Assembly: GCF_030272615.1 (NCBI RefSeq)
Contig: NC_081415.1
Coordinates: 599,831,644-599,895,643 of the forward strand
From: Cryptomeria japonica
Taxonomy: Eukaryota > Streptophyta > Pinopsida > Cupressales > Cupressaceae
DNA length: 64,000 nucleotides
Direction of reading: 5' to 3'
Each line of letters begins with the position of its first letter. The stretch's first letter is position 1. The notes beneath the pieces are model-generated. The model searched no databases. It saw only the letters and a list, made by a program, of their open reading frames with translations, and was not told the DNA's origin. Made by a program: the position numbers and the translations under genes. Shown piece by piece: positions 1 to 12,439 of this stretch.

Positions 1-1240
1 TTGAGCTAGAAAATAAACTAGATTTAAGCTAAAATTAAACATGATGACAATGCTAAAATGATATTGCTAAGAGCTATATGCCTATAGTAACAATGCTTGA
101 ATGCAAATGAGATGGGATGATTATTGCTCCAAAATAGGGTCTATTTATAGGATTTCCAAGGCCAGGGGTGAGGTGACAGGAATCAACGGTCAAGATTAAG
201 TGTGAAGATATCAATGGTTAAATTGGAGGAGGTTGGCAAAGAGGTTGGATAAAAGGGAACATTTGGAGGTTGGTAAGAGAAGGGGTTGGATGAAAGGGGA
301 CAATGTCATCTCCATGATGGCAAGTGTCAAGAAGCTTCTAGAAGAGGTTGGATGAAAGGTAACACTTAGTGACAAGTGTCACAAAGCTTTGCTCATGAGA
401 CGACAAAGTGTTCAAGGAAAGGGGACATGGTGGTTAGGATGTGCTTGCTAGGATGGTTAATTAAACCTGAGGTTAGATGGAATGAGCTAGGTTTAGAAAG
501 GGTTAGGCTAGGTGGTTAGAAGTTAGGAGAATTTGAATTTAAAATTCAAATAATAGGAAAAGAATAATTAATCTCAACAAGTCATTTATTGATTTGTTTT
601 AATTAATTAAGAGATTTAGAAGAAATGATTTTGATGGGGGGAATTAATTAATTTAAATTAATTAATCAAAGGGGATTATTGAAATGAACCCATTAAATAA
701 TTTCTTAGATTTATTAATAAGTAGAGGAAAGGAGGAATTCAATCAAATTGCTTAGTGAATTCAGTTAAATTAGGAAGGGAGATTAATTAAATAATTGCTT
801 ATTTAATTAATTATCTTCAGACCGTTTTTAGGTGTATACATTTACATACAAAGAATATTAGCATGCTTATAAAGGAAAGGCTGAGAGACAAGAGAGCACA
901 CAATGATGGCACGTGGCTCAATGAGAAATAAGGGTAGGTAGGAAATAGGTGTGGTAGGTAAGAGAAACAATAAAATATTTCACATGAGGTGGATCACCCA
1001 CCAAATGTGGAATTATCACTCCACAATAAGTGGATATGATAGAGTAGTAACAAGATCACACCATAAAAGGTGGAAATTCTCCTACACACACTATCCCAAT
1101 ATGGCACAAACACCCAAGTGTCTCATACCCAAACTACTATGAAATGCATTATCCTATGTAAACTTAAGTAAGGTGTAAAAATATCCAACATGAATAAATA
1201 ATTACACCAACAATTATTCCTATACACTGCCCATTTTTTT
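1..1240. other. LTR-like, non-coding AT-rich region
   Basis: No credible gene is seen. On the minus strand a TATA-like CTATAAATAG lies near 139-150, and a purine-rich stretch around 240-365 holds three degenerate copies of a GAGGTTGGATGAAAGG-like motif at about 241, 282 and 344. The stretch resembles the U3/R part of a minus-strand LTR, but no partner LTR or end was found, so this is inference. Confidence 0.3.
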
Positions 1241-4210
1241 AACTTGGTGTAAGGAGAAAAAAATGAACCAAACTACGTTATTTCTTAAGGCTGCAATAAT
1301 TTTTGGGAGGTCTAGAGTTATTTTACATAGATTTCAAATGTGAATTTTAAATTTTTAAGTCCATAAGTAGTGTTTTCTATTGTTTTTGGGCTACAATAAT
1401 GCTTATGGTTAGGTAACTTTAAACTACATATATATGTAACTATTATTTTACATCAGTTTTTGGATGGTACTTGGAAATGAGCATTTTATACATGAACATA
1501 CAAATAGTCAATGTTACATGTTTGATTTTTTATTTGTAGATATAACTATAATGTATAATATTTTATTGAATGTTTTCATTCAAGAATGGCAACTCCTCCC
1601 AATATTATTGAGATAACAAGTAGTAATAGCACCCCTAAATTGCCAAGTCGATCATCTCCATCAAATAATTGACATAGATTTCCTACAAATACTATCCCTA
1701 GATTTACAAGTAATATTTCTTTCAGCTTCCTTGGCACAATACAATAAGAAAAGGCAACATGTTCATCTCTACATGGTGTGCAAGACTACGATGTTGTAAT
1801 GATACAAGCAACATTGGATCAATTTCATGTGACGTGAAAAGTTGTCAGTATTTTGTGCCTTCTTGAAACAAATACACACTGATGAGTACTATGCTCAAGG
1901 AAATGATGCTAACCTTCAACTTACACTCCAGAGCTACTTGAATAACATGTAATTGATCTACTTTATAGATATGTACAAAGTATATAGTACTACAATGGTA
2001 TTGTGATGCTCAGTAACTATGCATCCTTTTGAAACTTTCTTGACTATTGCACACTCGGTAAAACTATGTTGGAAGCAAAGGACCTCACGTTAAGATTCAC
2101 TTTTTTGAAGTACTTAGATAAAATGTAATAAACATGTACTTCACAATTTTGCATATAATATATACCGCTATAATGGTTTTCTAGCTTTGTGATCTATGCA
2201 TAATTGTACAAATTATGGATGACTATTTTATATACCTATTCACTGATTAAAAAAAATATTATTTACTTTAGTTTTTTAAATACATTATGATCCTTCTCTT
2301 CATAAGTTTATATAATCACCCCTTATTGTTTACTCCTAACATAATGCATTGTTCATTTCTATTGGTTTTAAAAGTAGATTACAGCTACTCTAATTTTGTA
2401 CTACATAATATGAACAATTTCTTTATTCAAAATTTCATTTAAATGTAGGAATGTATGTCAGCAATATTGTGACAAATAGATTTGGTTCTCCTTTTCATTT
2501 ACTACAAATAGATTGGTCTGATTTGATCTTCCCCTTTTGTTTCCTTTGAATAGAGTCAAGCAGCAGTTGTAGGCAAATTGAATTTGGTTCATTTGATTTT
2601 AAAAAAACTTGGTGTAGTAGCACTTTGTAAATTTTTCCTGCAAACTCTACCCATTTTTTCTAGAAGCATTATTTTGGTGTGCTTTATTTAATTATAAACC
2701 AATTCTATTATTATCTGTTAAATGAGCCAGGGTTCTTCAGAAGAAAAATAATGATACAACCTCTTAATCCTTCAGGGATTTTCCAATTCAACTTCTCAGT
2801 CTCCTACACATTCTACTTTTCTTGGATTTTCTTCTTCCATATTTGAAGGCAAACCCACTGCCTCCATCAATGCATTTTATTTGCCCTTTTGATTTAAAAA
2901 TATCCCGATCTCTGATTTCATTTACTGTAGATGGATTGAATCATAACTTGTAGAGGGACTGATTTCATTTAATATTATTCGATTATGTTTGTCAATCCAT
3001 AATTTGTGTAAATTTTACATAAACAAATTTAATATGTAATATATCTATATTGTTTGTTTATATTCTATCTAATGAAATTAAAAAGCGTAGGATTTATCTT
3101 TTCAACTTCAACCATCAAATGTTTGACAAATACTTCCATTATATTTATAGATATCTTTTTATATGTAAGAAAATATCTATATATCTTTAACTATTGCCAC
3201 AATTACTATATGGTGCTAGATAAATTTAGAGTGAAATGTGTTTTCTCTATTTAGTTAAATTTAGTTTAGAGTAAAAATGATTAGTGTTGTACTCTCCTAT
3301 GCATACGCTTTATTTGTACTTTATTGTTTGAGAACAACTTTTAAATTTTTTCTTGTATTTTAACAAGTTGGGTAATTAAATTTACCAAACTACAACATTA
3401 CATTACACAACAAATATCACCTTTATTATTTCACCCTATTAATTCAATCAAATTTAAGTGCACATAAATTGGTAGAGCCTCGTTTTATTTCATTTTAAAT
3501 GCATATTATATATAAATTTATTTTCTTTGGTTTTGAAGTACTTGGAAATGCATTAAGTAAACCTACACTAAAAATATCACTTATACTTATTCTTTTTCAT
3601 TTCTCGCTATGCTTTCTTCTTGATCTTAAATTTCCAAGGAGCTAGTTGTCTTCTACATGTACAATCATTACAATTTATTAACATGCTACTAATTGACATC
3701 TTCTAATTTGTAATTTTATGAATATTACATATAAAATTAATTTCTTTGGTTTTATCTAATCGTCACTACATATGTCTTCATGATTTGTATTGTCCACACT
3801 GCAATTTGAACAAGATAAAACCTATTTCCAAAATCCCAAAAGAAACAAACTACCAGGTATTCTTCATAAATAGTTTTTTTTAGTTTATCCAATACCATTA
3901 CATTTCCAAAATAAAATCTCATATTCATAGCTCTCATATATTTGCATTTTTTCCTTCAATATTTGTTATACATATACATATGTATAATGTTTATATGTAT
4001 CTATATAATAAGTTTGATAGTGTTGTTTCAACTTCATTTCCAATATCTAATTGTGGTTTCAAATACATTTTCAATTTATATTTTTCATTATATCCAATAT
4101 TATAGCTTACTTTCACAACATAATACTTGTGAATTTGATGTATCTTTTAAAGGGATAATTACCACAAGTGTAAATGCATTCTCTGATTGAAAATTCAATC
4201 AAAATAATCA
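1241..4210. other. AT-rich sequence without a supported gene
   Basis: About 3 kb of AT-rich DNA. Near 1,585 a short frame beginning MATPPNIIEITSS runs to a stop after about 28 codons, and stop-ridden coding-like text continues to about 1,950. It may be the decayed start of a protein belonging to the Helitron downstream, but no domain was recognised. The left Helitron end (TC after A) could not be placed. Confidence 0.25.
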
Positions 4211-5877
4211 ATGATGGGCATCATAAAAAAACAACCACATCTTCAAGTCATCGACATTGCTGACATTGGGGATAGCCTCAAATCAACAACTCGATACAAA
4301 ATGGATCTTTCTGATGGAGTTCATAAACAAAAGGCAACAATTCCAAAAAAATATAATCAATACGTGACATCAAAAGAAATCCTAGAAGGATCTATAGTGT
4401 TGCTCACTATTTGCAAGTCAAGGTGAGCAATGTCTTTAGTTAACTTATTAAAAAATTGACATTGATAAACCCATCATTTAGAATATATTTCACTTTCTAA
4501 CACTTCTTTTTATATACTGATATAGGTGGTTTGTCATCTCAGAACTAGAAATCACTTTCTTGCACCACAATATTATTTGTCAACCCACCTACCTTTTCAA
4601 AGACAATGACCTACAACTACATGCAACAAGCTCAAACACTCCGTATATAGCGCCTGTTGAGGATGACAGAGTACCAAATCTACCTCCTTGAAGGGTATTG
4701 CTTGGAATATCACCATCCTTACATAAAAAATCCCTCCCCTCCACTATTACTCCTATTAGAAGTTTGAATCCTTTTCAAACAAGGTGGCTTATAAAGGGTC
4801 ATGTTACAATAAAAAAAGAAATGCATGTCACTTCATCAAACCAAAGGGACAAGGACATGTCTTTTGTTTTGATATTATAGATCGTGAGAACACTAAGATA
4901 CATATTACTTATTTTAATGAAGTTGCAGATCTTCATTACATGAATATTCAACTTGGAGTTATATATACAATATCAGGTGGAACTTTTAAGACAACAAATA
5001 GGCTATACAACAAACTTAATAGCTAACTTAAAATTTGCCTACAAGATGATTCAAAGGTTTCTCTATCAAACGATGACCTTACCATTCCAAAACATTAGTT
5101 TTCTTTCAAACCTCTACATGAAATTATGCAAATGACCAATAATTGTCTTGTTGATGTTATTGGAATAGTCATTTGTGTAGATCCAATCTCCACTATAGAA
5201 GGAGGGATGGTACAATAGTTCTTAGAAGAAGCATCAAGCTAATGGATATGTCTTCATGTACTATTCATGTTACTTTATGGGGCCCAACCACTCAAAAGGA
5301 AGGCACACAACTAAAACAAATGTACCACTCACATCATGTTGTTGTGCTTGCAATTAAAAGTGGACGAGTCACTGAGTATAATGGAAAGGTGATAAGCACT
5401 TTGGCTAGTTCCCACCTTTTTATATACCCAAGCATAGAAGAGACAAAACAACTAAAATCATGGTTTGAACAAAATGGGGTCGATGTTATTTCATCATCAA
5501 CAGAAACTATAGATGTGCCCCTACAAACTACAAGGAAGATAATTGTTGATATTGAAGAGCAAACTATGCATTCAAAATAACCTATTCAATAGATTGTAAA
5601 AGTAATAGTACAATTCATAAAATCAAATTCAATTTGTTATCCATCTTGCCCACTTGAGATAGATGGTAAACAATGTAAAAAAGGAGTGGTGCAGAATGAT
5701 AAGACATGGAATTGTTCTAAGTGCAAGGATACATTTGTAAATTGCATTTACAGATACATACTTCAACTAAAGCTAGCAAATCATATAGGAACACTACGGG
5801 CTATTGCTTTTGAAGAACCAGGCACCTACCTCCTTGGAATTTCTGCAAAGGATCTATATATGCTACAATTCAACTAA
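4211..5877 (+). pseudogene. RPA1-like single-strand DNA-binding protein, broken
   Basis: Homologue of the large subunit of replication protein A, which binds single-stranded DNA. Pieces appear in family order. The N-terminal OB domain is at 4,211-4,422 (LQVIDI, then RYKMDLSDG). A GT-AG intron lies at 4,423-4,525. DBD-A is at about 4,740-5,026 (SLNPFQTRW, then a frameshift, then HVFCFDIIDRE and ITYFNEVAD). DBD-B is at 5,173-5,580 (RDGTIVLRRSIKLMDMS, VTLWG, FIYPSIEE). The DBD-C zinc-finger start is at about 5,641-5,877 (PSCPLEIDGKQC, then TWNCSKC). Cysteines of the zinc ribbon are still visible. Stops and frameshifts separate the blocks, so this is a pseudogene. Plant Helitrons commonly carry RPA-like genes that are thought to assist rolling-circle replication. 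Its position just upstream of RepHel supports element cargo rather than a host gene. Confidence 0.85.
4423..4525 (+). other. Intron 1 of the RPA1-like pseudogene
   Basis: Donor AG|GTGAGC and acceptor GATATAG|GTGG. Joining the flanks continues the RPA reading frame as SRWFVISELEI, as expected for the N-terminal OB domain. Confidence 0.6.
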
Positions 5878-6343
5878 GAAGTGGAGATTGATGTTGAGGC
5901 TATAATTAAGAAAGCTTTATTCAAGCATTTCATCTTCACTATCTCATTTGCATATGATTAAACTGGTGTTCAACAATCACCAAAGTTGAGAAGATAGATT
6001 TTGTTGCAGAGGACACCTACTTGTTGGCCAAAATCAATGATATGCACAATAATAGTACCTAGATCTAGCTCCATTTCTTATGATATGTACAAGAATATTT
6101 CAAAGACTATATATATAGACACTTTTTGTTATAACATATTTCAAGACAATGTCACATTTATTTATATCACAAATTAAGTTGTTTTCATGAAAATAATGTG
6201 TCTGCTACCTTTCCTCAAATTATTTCTTTTTACTACATGATGCATATAATTAACACTTTTTTTCATTTCGATTAATGATTTGTAATTGTAGATATTACTT
6301 TTTTTCTTAGCATTAATAATGGCACTTACAATTTCATTTACAG

Positions 6344-9300
6344 ATGTTGAACTCCGCCCCTCAAAATTCTCAAACTAGATCCTCTAAAATTGAAAATCAA
6401 AATTTGCAAACTCAGAAAAGAAGTCAAGAGTACTATGCTCCCCATAAAGAAGAAATAAGTATTCGTCATCATATGAAACACAAAGAAAAAAAGACAACAA
6501 ACCATCCCAACCCACAATCAAACAATGACTTTATAATAGCCTCTACAAGATTTCGCAATAGAATAGATGCATTATCAGACTTGCAAACATGCACAATATT
6601 TTGTGAATGCTACCCTGAAATACATACAAATGCAAAAAACAATGGTCCAATTTCTACTATATGTTTCCCAAGTCAAAGAGATGCTCATAGCGCGGGTAAG
6701 TCCAATAGTTCAAGTAAATCATGCTCATGGAGGACAATACAAATATAGTGGTCATACAATTATTTTCCCACAAGATATCAAAACAATAGAAAAATATCTC
6801 CTACGTAGAATTACAAACTTAGATGTCCTTATAGTTTGTAGATTGCGTGCACAAGGGGACCATTATGATCGCTATGCAAGTAGAGCCCGTGTATGGGTTG
6901 CATTACAATATAAGATCAAATATGACCCATACTACAAAGATGTTCAAATAGATGTTGACTCTCTAGCACAACTACTAGATACAAATATAGACATTTCAAA
7001 CATGCTTCATACCATTAATTTTAAACATGAACAAATGGAAGCAACAAATACTGAATATATGTTTTCTAGGGATCAACATGAAAATGAAATAACATACTCA
7101 ACATCATTTATGACCAAATTACCAAATAGTCGCCTTGAACTAGAAATCATCAAAGAAACCTTGAAAATTATAGATGAACATGATAGCCTTATTCACTAGC
7201 CACAACTTGACCCTTCACCAATAAAAATACAATACTGAGGGCCTTCTAGACATGGATTTTTACACACTCTTCCCAAATGGTATTGCATTGCAATTGTAAC
7301 CATGCTATAGAGAATTTTAGATGCCTAAATATGTGTTGCACTTGATGAGGTTTCATGATAATATATTTGGACACCATCCAAGATTTTGATATTTTGTATT
7401 GAATCTAATGATGAGACATCGCAGCTAAGGACTTTCCTCTATTTTTGCCAAACAAAATGTAAAATATTCCATACCAAACACCATCAATAGTCTTCGCCTC
7501 CACTTACAACAAATGCCTAGTACTCAGCTAGCTGAAGAATTGATGCATTTTGGTTCTTCCTTAAGAGGGGTCCGCTCATATTGGAGCAAGTGTCGTGGTG
7601 AGTTGTCAAATATGATAAGCCAAATAGGATCCCCTACTCTCTTCTTCACATTAAGTTTTGCAGATACAAAATGACTAGATTTACAATGACATGTCGTCCA
7701 AACTGCAAACTAACAAAGATCGCAAAAACAACATTATCAATAAACCTCATACCACATCCCTATATTTGCATTAACAGTTCACGTTATTTCATGAAGAAGT
7801 AATAAAGAAACTCCTATGTGCAACAAATTATTGGTATAGATATTAATGTCAACATCGAGGATCATCACATATACATGGATTCATTTGGCTTGACAATGCA
7901 CCAGACATGGACAAAATTGACTGGGACAACCCTATTGCTATAGAAATAGCTAAGTCATTCTTTGACAAATACGTTAGTGCATCCAATTCTCATGCATCAT
8001 TTGATAGAAACAACACAAGGCATTGATCTTCGTAAGAAGATCCTTGTTTGCTAAATACAAGTGAGATCTTCTCAAGAAATACACTTGTTGACTATGAATA
8101 CTTGATCAATCATGTTCAAAGGCACACAAAATGTACTGAAGCAACATGCATACACAAGTGAGGCCACCTTATAGAGTGTCGTTATAAAGCTCCTTGGACT
8201 GAATGTGATAGATCTTTCTTGTCATGCAACGAATCACAAAAAAAACCATATACCCTTTCACGAAATGATGATAAGTTGAATATAGATTGCCCGAAAATGA
8301 TTTCAATATGGAGAGCTAATATGGATTGTCAACCAGTTGTATCGAAATCACTTGTTCTTAAATAAATTGCAAAATATGCATCCAAGGGAAAAACAAAATT
8401 AGAGTCTTGTATTGATATGTTAACACGAATTTGTAAAAAGCAAGCAATTGAAGACCAAGCAATAGTAGCATATCACAAATTTATGGCTGGAATCATTGCA
8501 GATCGTGATATAAGTGCACAAGATACATGCCATATGCTTCAAAAAATACCACTTGTTGCTTGCAATCACTCGTTTATGACACTAAATGTTGGAAGAAAAC
8601 TATTCCATCGAATTAAAAGAAACCCAAATGAAATTGTATTATAATTGAGATATCTACACTCTTACATACAACACCCTCTTGAGATGGAAACAATAACATT
8701 GATTGATTTTGCTAGATCATTTTTATTTTCTACCAGTCGCAAAGGGTGCAAATGGAAAGAAAGGAAAGAAAACACAATTGGCAATGTCTTTCCTCGATTC
8801 TATGCTATTCCAAATGAGGATTCTGAATAGTTTGAAATATTTTGCTGGAGTGACCTACTTCTATACAAGCATTTTTCATAACATTTTAGTGGATATAGGT
8901 CACACCAAAGATGACATTGTTGCAAATTGATAGCAAATGAATGTAAATAAATAATATGTGTGGCATGTCGATTGCATAGTTGATACAGAGGATAACCATG
9001 AACAAGATGAGGACACTAGAAATGAGATAAATCTAGAAAACACTGTACATCTAAATGAATGGGAATTTCTATCACAAATGGGGCTTGCTAGTGCTGGAAA
9101 TCAAAATGTCTTTTAAATGCTTGGTAGACGTGACTTTGACAATATGGACAAATGGAATGAATGTTCTATTCCTCCTCATTAACGTGACATTGTTGAACAT
9201 TTCATAAGAATAAACAAGATGTATGAACAAGATGAAGAAGCCACGTTGCAATTCAATGATCCACCATATCTACTATCATCCAAACAAGAACTTGCACTTA

Positions 9301-10584
9301 CCATTATTAAAGAACATTATAATGAAAATTCCTTCAACCAACCCTTGCACATGATCATACAAGGAACAATAGGGACTGGAAAATCCTACCTAATACATTG
9401 CATTAGACATGCACTTTCGAGTTTAGCATCAAAACAATATAACCTACTCCTTGTTGTTGCTCCTACATGAATTGTTGCATTCAACATACATGCCTCAACT
9501 ATACATTCTGCCCTTATGATTCCAATACAAGAAATGCAACCACTAAGGGACCAATCGCTATTAATATTTCAAGAACAAATGAGACACATAAAATACCTCC
9601 TTATTGATGAGATGAGCTTCATAGGACCAAAGATACTATTGAAAATAGATAACAGATTGTGTGAAGCTTTCCCCCACCAACAAAACTTGTGCTTTGGTGG
9701 GACATCAATCATTCTTGTTGGTGAACTAGCACAGATACCACCTATTGTGGACAAGCCTATCTATGCATCACACTTGAATGCCAAGTTCTTATGGGAGCAA
9801 TTCACTACAATTGTGACACTTCAAACAATATTTTGTCAACAAGGTGATTCTCAAGATCAAAAATTGACTTCCGTCAAATATTACAAAACATGTGTGATGC
9901 GCAACCAACTGAAGAAGATTGGGAATTACTAATGAACCACATAAACAAACTACTATGTACTGATGAACAAAAAAAAATGACAAATAAATGCACCTATACT
10001 CCACTAATGATTTAGTTAGAATGCACAACAAAAAAATGCTTAAACTACTAAATCTTCCTGTTGCAATTAGTGTTGCAATCAAAATGCACATAAAACCATA
10101 TGCTAATAATGATGCTAACCAACTTCCCAATGAACTCCTGCTATGTAGAGGCCAATGGACAATTTTAACAACAAACCTATGGATAAAAGAAGGCCTTGTC
10201 AATGGGTCACTTGGAGAGGTGCTAGATATTGTATACACAACTGGTTCTAAGCCCCCAGATTCACCTTTGTATGTAGTTGTTCGATTTGATAATTACAATG
10301 GCCCACCTTGGAACCAAGATGACCCAAAAAGTATACCTATAACACCAATATCCTTAGGTAATCATAGACAAATTCCACTATCCATGGCCTGGGTGATTAC
10401 CATACATAAATCTCAAGGATTAACATTACCAAAAGCTACAATTGATAGAGGTAAAACAAAAAGACAAGGGTTAAATTTTACAACTATATCAAGGGTTAAA
10501 TCAATAAAGGACCCCATTATAGAACCACCATTCTCTTTTGATCGATATTCAAGAATGAAGAATAATCCATACATAATTATCTAG
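6344..10584 (+). pseudogene. Helitron RepHel protein (HUH Rep + Pif1-like helicase), broken
   Basis: Helitron replication initiator/helicase. The N-terminal part (6,344-7,199, with a frameshift near 6,640) has the DUF6570-like cysteine motif CTIFCECYPEI, then RARVWVALQYKIKYDPYYKD. The Rep core is scattered over 7,230-8,640: HFGSSLRGVRSYWSKCRGE, then a readable HUH motif HRGSSHIHGFIW (histidines at 7,868-7,870 and 7,874-7,876). The tyrosine motif at 8,351-8,386 reads VLK-stop-IAKYASK. The first catalytic tyrosine position is the TAA at 8,363-8,365 and the second Tyr (8,375-8,377) remains. The helicase has Walker A GTIGTGKSYL (about 9,363), Walker B YLLIDEMSF (about 9,595), FGGTSIILVGELAQIPP (about 9,697), and the Pif1 C-terminal ITIHKSQGLTLPKA, then TTISRV (10,396-10,500). 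At least five stops or shifts make it inactive. Confidence 0.88.
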
Positions 10585-10864
10585 GAAAAAGGAGGAGTCT
10601 TGACTGCAACAACTCTTATTGTAATGAGTAAAAGGTATGCAATTTCAATTTTAGATTCTATACAAAAAAAAAATCTTACTATTCCTTGCTATTCCAAAAT
10701 TGCCACATCAAATGCTTAATGCTTCCTTTCTTTGCTTCGCAAACTTCCACATTTCTATATTTTTAAACCATGTATATAAAACCATCCATGCATTCCTCCT
10801 AAAAATCCACTAACAACTTGTTTCACTATGCAAAATCAAATCAAATAAAAACAACAAAGCTAAT
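10585..10864 (+). other. Possible Helitron 3' flank
   Basis: AT-rich, non-coding. It ends in CTAAT (10,860-10,864), the left target-site copy of the Gypsy element. No CTRR-terminated hairpin was identified here. Confidence 0.3.
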
Positions 10865-12032
10865 TGTAAAGTGGAAAATTTGGGGCTTAGGAAATTCACC
10901 ACTTGGAAAGGGGAAATCACTAAGCTGGTTTTCACTTGGATAAACTTTACATTCAAAAGAGGAGTTGAATCTACTAGATCCAATCCTAAGTGATATAAGG
11001 ATTGAATACTAAGTAGATTGGTTGAAATTGGAATGTGTTTGACCCTCTTTTGTAAGTTGAATAAGTAAAGTGCTAGAAATGAAGACAAAGTATGAGAAAA
11101 CAACGAGCTATAGATTTGGGATTCAGCCGTGCACCTAGATCTGAGAAGTTTGAGATGATTCGAAGTTGCTCCATGAAATTGAGTGAAAGTTGCAATGACC
11201 TTGTGTCAGGACAAGGACACCCTCCAATCGGTCCTCCAAACTTTTTCGTGCTTCAAAAAGGGTTTTTCCATCTCTACAAATAAAGCTCAATTCTAGAAGT
11301 ACAACTATGCACCTATTTCCTGCACACAAAAAGAAGGGGTTGGGAATAAGGGTTTGTCTAATTCAAACCCCGGTTTGGAATTAACCTTGAATGAAGTACT
11401 AAAAATACTTGAAATAAATAATGGAAAGTTATACCTTCAGATCTACAATAGATGATGATGATGCTTTGCTTCTTGGATGTAATCACATATGTTATATGAA
11501 ATGGCATGAACATGACAAAACCATAACACACACACACACATGCATGCAAATGAATGATGTAATGATGCTCCAATAGATATATGAAGAATATGCGACCTTG
11601 AGGAATGCTAGATGATGAATGCTTTATGCTTGAATGTAGTCTCCTTGTCGTCTCCACCTTGTCATGCTCTCAACTTATGATTGTTTGTTATACCAAATGA
11701 GAGGGGAAAACCTCCTTATATAATTGCCTATTGTCAAATATTTAATTTGTTGATAGAGGCTGACATAGGGGATTTATTTCTTGCTGAAAAATTGAGATAG
11801 GGGCTAGGGGCCAAGATAAGTCCCAATTAGGGAGGACCAGGACATGGTGCCCTAGTCCTACCCTAATTTAAGCCAGGATCAAGAGCTATGCAAGGTGCAA
11901 GATGAAAACAATGAGGTTTGGTTGCATAGGAGAGGCATAAATAGGTCTCGATCAAGCATGGAGATGAGACTGATAAGGTGAGGGCACAAAATATTGTTAA
12001 AATTGCAAGGGGTGCAATTTTAGGATGCTACA
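10865..12032 (-). repeat. 3' LTR of the minus-strand Gypsy element
   Basis: Begins (plus strand) TGTAAAGTGG and ends GGATGCTACA. It is clearly homologous over its length to 26,206-27,294 and, more distantly, to the reverse-oriented solo LTR D. It contains blocks such as the AGATGATGATGATGC-like stretch and the (CA)n stretch near 11,527-11,540 (ACACACACAC). Confidence 0.8.
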
Positions 12033-12047
12033 TTTAGCCCCCACTTT
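12033..12047 (-). other. Polypurine tract
   Basis: On the minus strand AAAGTGGGGGCTAAA immediately precedes the 3' LTR start TGTAGC. This is the expected site for plus-strand priming and fixes the element's orientation. Confidence 0.65.
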
Positions 12048-12439
12048 AGTAGGAGTATCAACTTACACAAATACTCACGATAAAGTAGAAGAAGAGAGAA
12101 GAAGATGAGGAATGCAGAGAAAAATCACAAAGAGTATAAGATATCACTAATTTCGAGGAACTAAGCCCCCAATATTAGGATCTTGACTCACTCAAACATA
12201 TGCAAGGGCACATAAAACAAGATAAAAACAAAAAGACAAACAAAGGAAAGTACATCTCCTTAAATTGATTTATTTCAAGGAAGGAGGTGATTTTTTATCG
12301 AGGAGGCAATTTTTTGCAAAGGAGTTGATTTTTTTCTTAAGGAGTATTCACTTGCGATTTTAGGAAAGAAAAGTTCAATACTTTGTGTACTAGGGAATAA
12401 AAGAAATAGAGCAAAAAAATATGATCATATAAGGGATGA

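Larger units (their letters stand above)
4211..10584 (+). mobile_element. Decayed Helitron (RPA1-like gene + Rep-helicase gene)
   Basis: The region carries the two-gene set typical of plant Helitrons: a replication protein A large-subunit homologue followed by a RepHel protein with a rolling-circle HUH nuclease and a Pif1-type helicase, both on the plus strand. Both genes are broken by stops and frameshifts, so the copy cannot be autonomous. Element ends were not located. The 3' CTRR end with its hairpin should lie beyond 10,584, and may be displaced past the Gypsy element inserted at 10,865. The coordinates given are those of the coding part only. Confidence 0.85.
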
